64,000 nucleotides of DNA from Micropterus salmoides. Its lineage: Eukaryota; Chordata; Actinopteri; Centrarchiformes; Centrarchidae. The DNA is taken from contig NW_024040707.1 of NCBI RefSeq assembly GCF_014851395.1, positions 7,786,187-7,850,186 on the forward strand. Reading direction: 5' to 3'. A program made the position numbers and the translations under genes. The first letter of the stretch is position 1; every line of letters starts with the position of its first letter. Below the pieces are notes generated by a model. It saw only the letters and a program-made list of their open reading frames with translations. It did no database searches and had not been told where the DNA came from. Below, one piece after another: positions 27,977 through 38,906 of the stretch.

Positions 27977-28023
27977 CTGAACCGGGGTGAATCTTTAATA
28001 CATTCTTCAAAATCCACCGTCAT
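27977..28023 (-). CDS. acap3: ACAP3 first coding exon (Arf GAP with coiled coil, ankyrin repeats, PH)
   Basis: On the minus strand an ATG at 28023-28021 opens MTVDFEECIKDSPRF and the exon ends two bases into the next codon (AG) at a strong GTAAGG donor (27976-27971). This peptide is the conserved N-terminus of ACAP proteins; human ACAP2 and ACAP3 start almost identically. ACAPs are BAR-PH-ArfGAP-ankyrin proteins that stimulate GTP hydrolysis on Arf6 at endosomal and plasma membranes. ACAP3 rather than ACAP2 is chosen because INTS11 and CPTP lie nearby with the relative orientation of human 1p36.33. Only 47 coding bases are in view; 5' UTR probably runs up to about 28200. Later exons (rest of BAR, PH, zinc finger, ankyrins) were not found and should lie beyond position 1. 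Confidence 0.85.
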
Positions 28024-28289
28024 CTTGGGCTGGAGTTTTTAACGCGCTTAAAATACAGATTTCATGTCCCGGGCAGAGTAAAGCAGAGATGTAAGTATCC
28101 GATACAGAGATTCTTCCCCTAGTCTTCCACTCATGCAGCAGTCCCGCTCTGAAGCTCCAGAGCTGCCTCAGTCAGTACTGGACCCTGTGTTGCCTTCCAG
28201 TACTTCTGCTAGGCTCGGATTTTTAAGCTGCCACGTCTGATGTACGCTTTTTCAGCCTGTGACATATTTAGCTTCTTTTACTGGAAAAT

Positions 28290-28720
28290 GATCAGTGGTG
28301 AAAAGTAGGATTTACTCAAGTAGCCTTCTGTACTTAAGTACTTAATAACATCCATTGTTTTGCCACTTGTTACCTCTACATTTGAAATTTGTAGAAAATA
28401 CAAAATTAAGACTTTACATACATAAAACATTATGAATGTATACGGTGCAATTTTGCAGATTAATCTACCCACGTTTACATTTACTCCACTGCACCACACA
28501 TTAATGTAGTACTCAGATCTTCTACCTAAGTAAAAGTAGGAATACCACAATGTATACAGTCATGCATTCAACAATTTTACTTACATAAAAGTTCAAAAGT
28601 AGACCATCAAAGTATACTTAAAGTACCAAAAGTAAAAATACTCATTATGTAGAATGGCCCATTTTATAATAACGTAAAGGCTATTATATTAGTATATTGT
28701 AATTATTGATGCATTAGTGT
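28290..28720. repeat. Dispersed AAGTA-rich repeat
   Basis: Opens with AGTGGTGAAAAGTAGGATT and ACTCAAGTAGCC, then TTACTCCACTGCACC and CAAAGTATACTTAAAGTACC. Same family as 1165 and 42220. It begins about 270 bases upstream of the ACAP3 start codon, so it bounds the ACAP3 promoter region. Confidence 0.65.
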
Positions 28721-28879
28721 GTACATCACTTACATTTTTCAGCTGGTGAAGGTGGAGCTAATTTGAATTGCGTTATATACTAATGTGCAGCTTGTGAATT
28801 TCCCCATTGGATTAATAAACTCTTGTCAGGAATAATACATCATAATTTATTTGTTGATTATATTTTATTAACATGAAAC

Positions 28880-29290
28880 TGAAAAGTAACTAGTGACCAA
28901 AATCAGTAAATAAATGTAGTGAAGTAAAAGTGAAATATCTGCCTCTGAGATGTAGTGGTGTAAAGTAGAAAATGGAAATACTCAAGTAAAGTACAAGTAC
29001 CTCAACATTCTGTAAACTTTGTAGATGTCTGGAAGTAGGTAGGTAGATAGGAAGGTAGGTTTATTGTCACAGTATAACAAGTTATAGTGTTTCACTTTAA
29101 AGGATGTACTTACAGTCCATCAGTTCAGTTTAGATTTGATGCTATAAATGAATCTAATTTTAGTTCAATTTACAAAACCATAATGTGAAAGTGACAAGTA
29201 AAGATAGAAAATTTTACATAAGTAAAGTACAAAGTACATAAGTATTAAATGAAAAAAGGTACGTAAAGTATCACATGTAATCTAAGTAAG
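28880..29290. repeat. Further AAGTA-rich repeat copies
   Basis: Contains AAAGTAACTAGTGACCAAAA, GTAGTGGTGTAAAGTAGAAA, ACTCAAGTAAAGTACAAGTA and, near 29215, AAGTAAAGTACAAAGTACAT. At least two fragmentary copies are joined; a GTAGGTAGGTAGAT simple repeat lies at about 29035. Confidence 0.6.
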
Positions 29291-29534
29291 TAGTATAATA
29301 TGACATATAATATTTTTGTTTCTATTTCTATAACTATTTCACATACTATTGGGTATATTCATTGACAAGAAATGCATATTCATTCATAATATGTTTTGTA
29401 TATAAAAGATAAATAATCAAAGTAACAACTACAGATGTCAAATAAATGTAGTGGAGTAAAAAGTAGATTATTTCCTTCTGAAATTTAATGGTATAAAGTA
29501 GCATTAAATTCATGTTTTCAAGTATCTCAAGAAT

Positions 29535-30030
29535 GGACTTGGAATACAAGGTACAAGGTAGTTATTTGTCATTGAACAGCATGAGGTTGTATAACGAAAG
29601 GAAGTTTGTAGTCCCTTCATGCTAAACACACAGAATTTAACGTATAATTAAGTGGATATTAAGGTATTATGTAAAATAAAATATAACAATATATACTGTT
29701 ATTTATATACATATACAAACACGTAAACACCCCAAACATTCTGCAGTGCATTTTTCTTAAATTTGTGTCTGGGGTAAATGTAAAAGCAGCAAACGGATGA
29801 TAATATGGTTTTATCTTCACATTAAATAGTCTAACATTTGAGTCCATCTTGACTGTGTTTGAGCACCACGCATCATCGATGTAAAACACACAGTTGTGTA
29901 AAAAGGAAATCCCGTCATGTAACAGCTGCACAGTGTCGTTTTGCTTTAAAGTCATGAGAAGTTTTACATATCCGACAGCACTTGAAAGCAACACACGCTG
30001 GGCCCTCTGCATGAGAACTAGTGGAGCGTG
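29535..30030. repeat. Unclassified interspersed repeat, copy 2
   Basis: Colinear with 21800-22420: CAAGGTAGTTATTTGTCATT, GTATAACGAAAGGAAGTTTG, CATGCTAAACACACAG, TTATTTATATACAT, AATATGGTTTTATCTTCAC and CATCATCGATGTAAAACACA. The ends differ, so it is an older or truncated copy. Confidence 0.6.
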
Positions 30031-30779
30031 ACGTCACGTTCAAACTCCTTTGAATGAATACAAATCCTGAAGAATAATCTCTTATAGTTAATTAGCCTAC
30101 ATAAGAACATTATATAATTCCGAGATTCAGTCATTTTTCATCGTTTTCTATTGAAAGAGCAAAAAGAAAGGTTGAAAATAACAACAGGTTCTATTTTAGT
30201 TTCCTGTGCTGATAATCACGATCACGCTCCTTCTGCTGTATTCTTTGTATTTTCAGTAACTAATGAGAGGTATTTTTATACTCTGCAGCAATGAATAAGC
30301 AAACGCCCACGAAAAAGCTTCAACCCTCTCATCTTTTTCTTGCCTTTGATACAGTATAGTATGTCAGACACAATTTACTGAAGTGTAAGCTGTGAAAATC
30401 TATTTACCGTATGTAAAACACTCACTCATTGAAACTAATTGCTTTATTTCAAATAACTTTAAAGAAACCTGTACACCTTTAACACATCCGGTGGTTGCTA
30501 TATATATCTACTTTCCCATGCAGCTACTAAATGAGAGTGAATCCATTTCTCCAAGCCTATTATTAATTCACAGGAAATGGGAATGCTTGGAGAAAGAGCG
30601 CCTGCTTGGGATTTCACTGTAGGTTTTCATGGAGCGCCATTGTTCCTTCCGATCCCGGCTTTAAAAAGGCTGCGGCTCAGGCCATGAATGGAGATGATCT
30701 CATCCACTCTCAGCAGTGGTGTCTTGACTAAATACATCAGTCTTTGATTCTCAGAGGAACAATGCAGACAGATCAGTTG

Positions 30780-31260
30780 TGGCAGTGGCTCAACGGATGG
30801 CAGTGTTGGACGGCTGGTCCACCACTTTGGTCCAGTACAAAATATCTCAATATCTATTGGATGGACTGACATAAATGATCTTGTTATTTTTCCTTCACAT
30901 TTGTAGTTATGAGTTCAATGTCTCAACAACTATTTGATGGATTGCCATCAAACTTGGCATAGACATTCATGATGAATTGCAATAACTTTGGTGATCCCTT
31001 GACTATTCATCGAGTGTCATCATCAGGTCAAAATGTTATTTTGTCCAATAGTTGGTTCAATAAAACTTAACTTCCCTAAACGAACATTCCCACTGGCCTC
31101 AGCTGTGCTTTGTGTTTCGCACTAATTAGCAAATGTTCGCATGTTAACATGTTAACATGATGATGATGAACATGGTAAGCATTATAACTGCTATCAGCAT
31201 GTTAGCATTGTCATTGTAAGCATGTTAGCGTTTAGTTTAAAGCACCTGTAGACTCTTTGC
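30780..31260. repeat. Dispersed CATGCTAAC-type repeat (reverse sense)
   Basis: Runs through CAGTGTTGGACGGCTGGTCC, ATCTATTGGATGGACTGACA, CAACTATTTGATGGATTGCC, GACATTCATGATGAATTGC and ends with GCATGTTAGCGTTTAGTTTA. It is the reverse complement of the 10990-11500 family. Confidence 0.68.
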
Positions 31261-31889
31261 TTGCAAATGAATTCCACTATAGATTAAATTATAAAACCAG
31301 AACTATCAACTGTTACAAAAGAAGCCTGAGCTGCTAAAAGCAGCTTCTCCGCCAATATAACAGCTCTGTTTTCCCTTCTTGCATAAAAGTCCTTCCCTGC
31401 TTTGGTGACTAAAACAGATGATTCCCCCCACCATCCCTCCTCTCCCTCTTTCCTCACCCCCAGTTCCTTTAACTAATCTGAGATCAAAGCACCTACTGCT
31501 TCTTCATGAAGCTGTGGAGTCAGCAGTCGGCTGGTCTGAAAGTGCACACTGCTGGAGAAACTTGAGAGCAAACTTGGTAGCGTGCACATAATCTCCATAC
31601 TGTTCTGAATTTTATTTTTTATTTTTTTACAGCAACAGCATAGACACTTATGTTCCCCTTTAGCATGAATTATAATAAAGTGTAGGGATCCCTTAACTTA
31701 CCATTAATCGCCATCGTCAGTTTTCAGGTCACAATTTGTAGATATCCAATACTAAACCCATCAAACCTGCTAAACATCAACATGTTAGCATTTTAATTTT
31801 AAGCAAGTTAGCATGACAACATTAGCATTTAGCACAAAACACTACCACCCCAAGTGGCCTTTTAAACAGAGCCAGGCTAGCTGTGGATT

Positions 31890-31976
31890 GGGATTGTGGG
31901 ATTGTGGGATGTGCTGGGATTGGCTCCAGCCCCCCGCGGCCCCCGGTTGACGATGGATGGATGGATGGATGGATGT
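31890..31976. repeat. SINE-like tail with (GGAT)n microsatellite
   Basis: GGGATTGGCTCCAGCCCCC and GGTTGACGATGGATGG lead into a GGAT array ending near 31976. The reverse complement of this join occurs at 63812-63880 (CATCCATCC array, then CGTCAACCGCTTATCC), so it is a dispersed unit with its own microsatellite tail. Flanking 31690-32040 again shows CATGCTAAC-type and GCTAGC-type repeat fragments. Confidence 0.65.
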
Positions 31977-32629
31977 TAAGCAAAGCTAGCATGCACCGGC
32001 TGTTGCTTCATGTTTAAAGAACAGAGCTGACCGTGGTATCACTGTACTCAATGTAACAATTCCTTTAAGATTCATTAAGATTACTGAGGTCCTTGGGGCA
32101 GATTGTGAGTCACATGATGAACAGAATTGGGTGCTTGACAGCAAGGTGATTTATAGTGGAGACTACCCAGCTATCATATTAGTAAGGGACTGTTCATGAC
32201 CCATCTCCAGCTGCTTTTGTTTCCTAATGGCACTTTACAAGAGCAGGGATAAGGCATGTCTGCCTTTGTGCAGAAAAAAATGAGTGGAAGAAGAACTGCC
32301 AACTCCCATTTATGCTCCCATCAGAGGCCCTCTCATGGCAGACACAAGCACTGCTGCAATGTGGAATCACTGTGAGAGATGTGTGGATCTCTGGGAGGGT
32401 GACCTACTTTTGCTCCCCTCTTTGGTCTGCTATAGAGAGCTGCGAGTTGCGCTGCTGCTGAGCACACAGCTTGTAATGTTATCCCTTCTGACTGCAGGTG
32501 CAAGGCTCTACAAGCCACTACCAACGAGGCATGTACAGATGCTGCATGAATGTTCTGTATTATGCATGCACATATTCTCAGCACTCAAAAATGTATTCCC
32601 ACGTTGAAAAATTTTAATCTTCAAGGAAG

Positions 32630-33010
32630 TTGGGAAACATGCTTATTCGCTTTCTTGCCGAGAGTTAGATGAAAAGAGGAGACCCTTAACAGCTCCTTCA
32701 AGGATGTTTTATTAGCACTGGTTCTGTTGGCACTTCAATTCATCATCACATGTATTTATTTTTCATATTTAGTTTAGTTTTTGTTTGTCTGTTTTGAACT
32801 CATTGCTACTGTCTGTTTTTGTCTTTTAATTTATGTTTGTGTGCTAACAGTCTGAGCTACTGGATACCTGAATTTCCCATGAAGCTACCATTGTCAGCAG
32901 CCGCTTAGCTTAGTACTAAGAGGGTCAAATAACTAGCATGGTTCTGTCCAAAGCTAATAAAATCCACCTACCAACACTTCCAAAGCTCACTAGTTGTTTC
33001 TCATTTGTTT
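32630..33010. repeat. Dispersed GCTAGCTT-type repeat, interrupted
   Basis: GGAAACATGCTTATTCGCTT and CTTGCCGAGAGTTAGATGA start a copy that breaks near 32680 and resumes at GCAGCCGCTTAGCTTAGTA with CACTTCCAAAGCTCACTAG. The interruption, about 200 bases, looks like a separate insertion of unknown type. Confidence 0.55.
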
Positions 33011-33182
33011 AATTTGTATAAAAAAATAATTATATTTAACACGTATTTTAAGGGGTCTTATGTATAACAATTTCTTGACCAGAAATAGTGTGCCACATAA
33101 CCCCCCAAAACCTTCAAGTTGTCGTTTGTACTACCAAAGAGATATAATGTGTTAATTTGTGAGATTTAAAGTAGTAGTAAGT

Positions 33183-33319
33183 AGTGGTTCCCAATCTGGG
33201 GGTCAGGACTCCCACAAAGAGTAGGGAAGACTTTCAGACTTTGCTCTAAACAAATGCCAGCAGGGGCCACAAGTAGACATAGCTTTGAGATGTGCCAAGC
33301 AAAAACATTGGGAACCACT
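33183..33319. mobile_element. 137-bp MITE with AGTGGTTCCCAAT terminal inverted repeats
   Basis: AGTGGTTCCCAAT at 33183-33195 and its exact reverse complement at 33307-33319 bound a short non-coding unit with GGGGGTCAGGACTCCC next to the left end. CAGTGGTTC-type ends are typical of non-autonomous hAT elements in fish. An 8-bp target duplication was looked for and not seen. Confidence 0.6.
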
Positions 33320-33899
33320 GAACTAAAGGATACTGCCTGTCGTATTAATGATACTTATTTTAATAAATTATATTCTTGTTCTGCATAGGCCTACTGGGTC
33401 ACATCAACAAGCCCTTGACATATGACCTTTCTGAGTTTGAAACCCCCATTGCCAGAAGCTGTTTGCAGTCATGCTAACATCACTGCTGACTTATTTAGCA
33501 GCTCCGCCAATGCACATTAGCCCGTGTAGCTAATGTCTCAGCCAAAGTGCCTCTCTGCCTCTGCTCTAAGCATTGCCTCTGGTGGGGGTTGATACGCCTT
33601 CTAGCATCAGTTCCACAGCATCGCTGCTCCTGCAGAAAATAACTTGGGGAGGTGGGGGTTTGGATTGCCACGCTTTTAATTTAGCTATATGTTTTCACGG
33701 TCTTCTAATTGAATGTTAGATAAAAGTAGAACCCATGAAACCCCCTCACTGAAAGTATAGTAGAACAACAAAATGCAGCATTGACATAAAACTGGAGAGA
33801 ATGCTGTTCTATATTACTGAGCTTATTTTACAATTCTACAACACACAAGAAAACCAGAAAAAATTAAATGAATTAAAGGAAATAAAAGGAATTAAAGGA

Positions 33900-34320
33900 A
33901 CAACTCAACATTTTGGGAAGAACTCAATTTCACTTTCTTTCTGAGAGATGAGAAGATTGATACCACTCTCATGAATATGAACTTTAAATATAAATTAGAG
34001 CCAGAACGTTGTTAGCTTAAAATTTGGCATACAGACTGGTAGCAGGGAAAACCGCTAGCCTGGTAAGACAGACATGCTACTGGCGCCGTTATGCTGTAAT
34101 GCTAAAAGAGAAAAGGGTGTTAAATAGATAAATAGAATTTGACAAATGGAAAGTGTTTTACTGTTGGACAAAGCCAGGCAAGTTATTTACATCTGCTTCC
34201 AGCTAAGCTTAGCTAATCATGTCCTGGCTCTAGCTTCATATTTAGCGTATAGACGCAAGTGGTATTGATCTTCTCATCTAACTCTTGGCAAGAATAAGTA
34301 TATTTCCCGAAAAGTCTATC
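33900..34320. repeat. Dispersed GCTAGCTT-type repeat
   Basis: From CAACATTTTGGGAAGAAC through GAGATGAGAAGATTGATACC, GTAGCAGGGAAAACCGCTAG to CTAGCTTCATATTTAGCGTA and CTTCTCATCTAACTCTTGG. The two ends are inverted with respect to each other as in the 10537 copy. Confidence 0.62.
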
Positions 34321-34986
34321 AAGTCCTTTAAAGTCTCAAATGGTTTTTCTCTTATTTGAATTAAATACCATTAGGTCCTTCACATTTTGTGAATGAAAGG
34401 TGGTTTAGAGTCACTCATTAGCATCTTATCGCCACTTAGCGTGTCAGTCTTTAAGAACTACCATACTAATAAAGAGACTCTCTGGAGCAGTGAGTCATTA
34501 GAAGTGTTGACCTTGGCTCCATTGTGTGTTAATCGCATAAGCCTAATTGCTTAAGGAGTCACAGGCTTTACAGCCTAAAGCCCTTCAGCGCTAGCCCAGC
34601 TCCATCTCCACTGGAAGGCTCTTCAAAAGGCTGCAGTATGTTGTTCCTGTCAGTGGTTGCTGTGAGGAAGACAGTGACATTATCTCATAAAGTGTGGATA
34701 GGGTGAGTACTGGGTCAAAGCTGGAACAGCTGGAAGAGACACAAAGGAAAGTACTTCTCAGGAAGCCTTTTTCACTGCGTCAGCTTGACTAGCATTAAAA
34801 ATTCAGATGCCTAGAAACAATCCATATCCTCACCACCAGCTGTAAGTATGGTAGTTTAATGAATGGCAAAACAAAAGGTCATGTAGGAGTCGCAGTTTTG
34901 ACTGTGAAAGAGAAATTGATGTAGTTTCAACAGCAAAGCAGCTGACCTCTTTAGAAAAATAAATTATTTGGCTGAAGCAGTATCAC

Positions 34987-35581
34987 TGTTACGAACCTCC
35001 AGTGGAAAATCCAGGGGAGGAGGAGGTTAGTGACAATAATAACGTCATTCCAGGTTGAAGGAAGCCAGGAGATGGATTTTACAGTACATTTGGCGTTTTA
35101 TTTACAATAAAGAAAAGTGCTAAGGTACCCTCAGGGAGGGTCTACAAAAAACAACTTCCCAAAAACGAGGAAGCGCCCAGTCCGGATACTGTTGGGACAA
35201 CACGTCAGCAAACTGCACACTAGAAGGGTAGCTCACAGGAAAACAAATGCCACAAAGGAGAAAATAATATAATACAATAATGAATACCACCCTCCCTCCA
35301 CTGAGGGAGTGAACCCCACCACGAGGTTCAGACTTGTTACACGCTACACTACAGTGTCACCCAGCTCTCCATGCCGTCTGTGCTCCACACTCTCCACATC
35401 CAGTCTACCTGCTCTCTGCTCCTTATACCGGCTCCTGCGCTCCCGCTGATTGTAAACTGGGGACAGGTGTGCACCCTAGCCTCCTGGCTGCAACATCAGA
35501 GGGGGGGAAGGGCAGGACCTGCAGAGGACAGACGAGCAGCAGTACCCCTGAGCAGACACACACGGCCTAAGGGCCATAACA
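34987..35581 (-). mobile_element. Solo LTR with 5-bp target duplication
   Basis: ATCAC stands directly before (34982-34986) and directly after (35582-35586) a 595-bp segment that begins TGTTAC and ends ATAACA, giving the TG...CA termini with a 5-bp terminal inversion (TGTTA/TAACA). No internal retroelement genes flank it, so it is a solo LTR left by recombination. On the minus strand a GTATAAGG TATA-like box lies at about 35423-35430 and an AATAAA signal at about 35098-35103, the order expected for U3-R-U5, which is why the minus orientation is chosen. The 5-bp duplication fits Ty3/Gypsy-type elements; the family is unknown. Confidence 0.72.
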
Positions 35582-35759
35582 ATCACTAAAAGAAAAATGT
35601 AACCTGTTCATCCCGATCCAGCCTATTTAGCAATAACAACAAAAGGCCTTTAAGAATCATCTTGCAGTTCAGAAAAGTTAAAATAAGACAACCCTAGCAT
35701 CATAAGGCAGCACTTTGACATACATGCTTTGTTCATACAATGAAAATGCTAATGTATAG

Positions 35760-36200
35760 GTAATGTTTAGCAGGTATAATATGTACCATGTTCACCGTCT
35801 TAGTAGCATGTTAACATGCTAATGTTTGCAGCATTAAAAACATAGTGTAGCTGAGGCTAATTGAAATGTCATTAGTTTGAGGTATTTATTAAAGTACAGT
35901 GGGAAAGTGTTGGACAAATAAAGATTTTGAGCAGATTGATGGTCCTAGATGAATAGTCATGGGATCACCAAAGTCACTGCAATTCACCCTGAGTGGACCA
36001 TGAGTGTTTATAAGTAAATAAGTTGAGATATTTCACTGAAAACCTCAAATCTCAATGTGAATAAATGTGCTTGAGTCATTAGGATTCATCCTCAGGGGAC
36101 TATGTATGTGTGTACAAAATTGCATGGCAATCTAACCAATAGTTGTGGAGATATTCCTCTTTACCAATGTGGTGGACACACACCGACATTGCCATCCTTA
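35760..36200. repeat. Dispersed CATGCTAAC-type repeat
   Basis: GTAGCATGTTAACATGCTAA, AGTGTAGCTGAGGCTAATTG, GATCACCAAAGTCACTGCAA, GTCATTAGGATTCATCC and GCATGGCAATCTAACC reproduce the family order of 10990-11500. Non-coding. Confidence 0.65.
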
Positions 36201-36757
36201 GAGCTAAAAATTACAAATTTCATACTTAGAAATTTAATACAAAGGTTTATGATTCAATTTTTTTTGCTTGCAGTCCTATATTAGCACTAGTAGCCACAGT
36301 TCAGCCAAAAAACCAAGGTCAGATTAGCCAGAAGGTCCATTCAATTAGATATTTAAAATGGTGAAACTGCTAATAAAGAAAGAAGGTGTAGACAGTATGG
36401 ATTATCAACAATGCAAGTAACTGCTCTCCAGTGATCCTAAGCAGATTGCCTAAGTAAGGGTAAGCCAACAAACAAGAAGCTGAGTGCTTTCTTGTGTGCA
36501 CTTGGTTTTAAACACCCTCCAGTGTCTCAGCTTGGGCATTTTGTTCATTTCAACAATTCTGCTCAGCATACATGTCTGGCCAATCAAGGTGAACATTTGT
36601 TTTTCTGTGTACATTGTTTTGGGGGGAAAGTAGGGCAAGATGAGCTGCAGGCTTGTTTAGTGCCCGCCCTCTGAATCACAACGCACACACAACATGGATA
36701 CATATGAGCTATAATACCTTAACTGTAATGCCAGATGAGCAGACGCAAGGTCATGGT

Positions 36758-36993
36758 TCAGCACTTTATTTTGTTCTCAATGTCCTTTTTCTTGCATTTC
36801 TCACAAACTAGTTCAGATGTCTGTTTCAACACATGATGATTTTGGACATCAAAGGATGGATTTAATATCATATGACCAGAAACAGCAGATCTGAGTGTGT
36901 CTGATTGAGGCAGCCTCCTTTCAGGACGAGACCCTAAGAAATCACTGAGGCTGGTGTTGCCAGGTGACGAGGCTCGGCGCTGCTGAGAGGATC
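36758..36993 (-). CDS. PHRF1-like terminal exon, distal choice
   Basis: After a CTGCTTGTCTGCAG acceptor, 236 nt are open in the phase left by exon 6 and read SSQQRRASSPGNTSLSDFL to CEKCKKKDIENKIKC and stop. The AATAAA signal (36770-36765) overlaps the last codons, so the mRNA would end just past the stop. It may instead belong to a separate gene. Confidence 0.45.
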
Positions 36994-38871
36994 CTGCAGA
37001 CAAGCAGAGGAGCTGCTCCCTATTGCAGACATGAACATGATTTTACATGGTACTGTAGATTAAGACAAAACATACTTAATCATTCACTTTCTGCTCATAT
37101 TTTATCCGTGTTAGCGGCTCTAGTGAACGCAACGTTGGTCTAGTTCACCACTTTGGCCCAGACTGAAATATCTGCTGGATTGCCATGACATGTTGTATAG
37201 ACATTCATAGTCCCCAGAGGATTAATCCTACTGACTGTGGTGATTCCCTGGCTTTTATTCCAGTGCCCCCAACAGGTCCTCTATTGCTCCATGAGGTAAA
37301 CATTTGTGGTTGTGTGTCAAAAACTACTGTTTGATAAACATTTCGATGGATAGATTCATGTTCCTCTCAAGCTGAGGTGTAATAACTTTAGTGGTCCTTA
37401 TTTCTCATCTAGTGCCAACACCATGATGAAAACCTAATGCTTATTATTAACATCATCTTTACTTTGTGCTTATTAATATTTTATCATGCCAAAATGATGG
37501 TGAACCTGGTAAACATAACAGCTAAACCTGAGTAGCAGGTTTAGCATCGGCATTGTGAGAAAGTCTGTTAGCATTTAGTTTAAAGCACCACTGTACCTAA
37601 GCACAGCCTCACTGAGTCAAACATGGCTTTAGACTTAGTCTTGGAAAAGATGAGTTCACGTAAAAACTTATATTCCACTTTGGAATAATACTAATTTGTC
37701 AAAAATGATGTAAATTCACTTTATACGTGAATGTCTATTTGGCAGATTTGCAGTGAATTACTGAAACAATAATGCCTTAAAAAAGTGTGGCTGTGTCATT
37801 TACATGAACTCACACACCCACTGTAGTTCAGTCTCAATCGCACATTGTGTATACCATGTATATTAATCCGACACTGACAACAATTCGAAAAATGCAGTAT
37901 TTACTCTTGTTTGAGTAATGTTTGCTAAAGGTTACAGGGCAGTTTTTGTAATGAAACTTTAAATTTGTGACCTTTTAAAGATGTATGTCTTCAGTAATTA
38001 AATGTTCCAGACAGGGTAGAGAGGTCATAGAGTATTGAGAGACACACTAACGCATTGTTGTTTTTTTCTTTTATTGGGACTTATTGACGATAAGAAAACT
38101 AAAGAATAATGCCAAAATTAAAAACATCACTTTAAAAAAGAAACAAAAAAGCACCTGCTAAAAGGTTTAGTCAGTTCCTTCACATAATGTTTATGCCTGA
38201 AACTGAACACTTAACTGTTCTGTTAACACAATGCTGCCACCATGTGGTCATATCTGACAAGAGCACCTTTATCTGCTGTGACATTCAGACCTCTTCCAAC
38301 GTTTACTCCTCTTGGTATCAGAAACTCAAGTTGCACGCTTCCTTCTTTTTCTTGTCTTTAACTCTGTGAAAACACAAAACACATGTTAGATATCAAAGTA
38401 TGTACAGACTGCGGGGAAGAGTACTGACTGACTAACTTACTGACTGATGCACTGCTGGTGTCATGATGAGGTGCAGCTACTTCATCTGTTGCAACTGCAG
38501 GCTTTGATGCTGATAGCAGGTATTTTGGTACATGCTGAGAAACAGAAACAAGATCAAGACAATATAATTCTGAGAGATTAACACCAATGTTACGAAGATT
38601 GTCTTTAACAGATCAGAAGCAAAGAGCACAAAGCAACACCTGGTGATGTGGCTGGATGGTGCCTTAGTTTCCAGTATATTCACATCAATGTATGCATTTT
38701 TGTAAAATGCCATCAACTGACTTTTGTCTTTGTATATAGTAAATATTTAAAATCAGTAATGATAAAATGTACACAAACTTACAACATAATGTGTAATAAT
38801 TATGTGTTTTGAAAGAAACAAACACCATTTCATGAGAAACAAAGATAGAAAGTGAAAGAAAGAAAAAAGAG

Positions 38872-38906
<35 letters not shown>

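Larger units (their letters stand above)
28024..36757. other. Intergenic, repeat-filled
   Basis: Between the 5' end of ACAP3 and the distal terminal exon of the PHRF1-like gene. About half is recognisable interspersed repeat listed separately. The remaining segments (for example 30040-30780, 32040-32630, 34400-34980) have no frame with family features and no RNA gene that I could see. The first 200 bases next to ACAP3 should contain its promoter and 5' UTR. Confidence 0.6.

Noticed and set aside
32284..32607. 107-codon plus-strand frame in the ACAP3/PHRF1-like interval
   Set aside because: A minus-strand frame of similar length overlaps it, there is no recognisable domain and no splice or poly(A) context.
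35334..35589. Overlapping plus-strand frames of 72-78 codons
   Set aside because: They fall inside the solo LTR and are antisense to its likely transcription direction.
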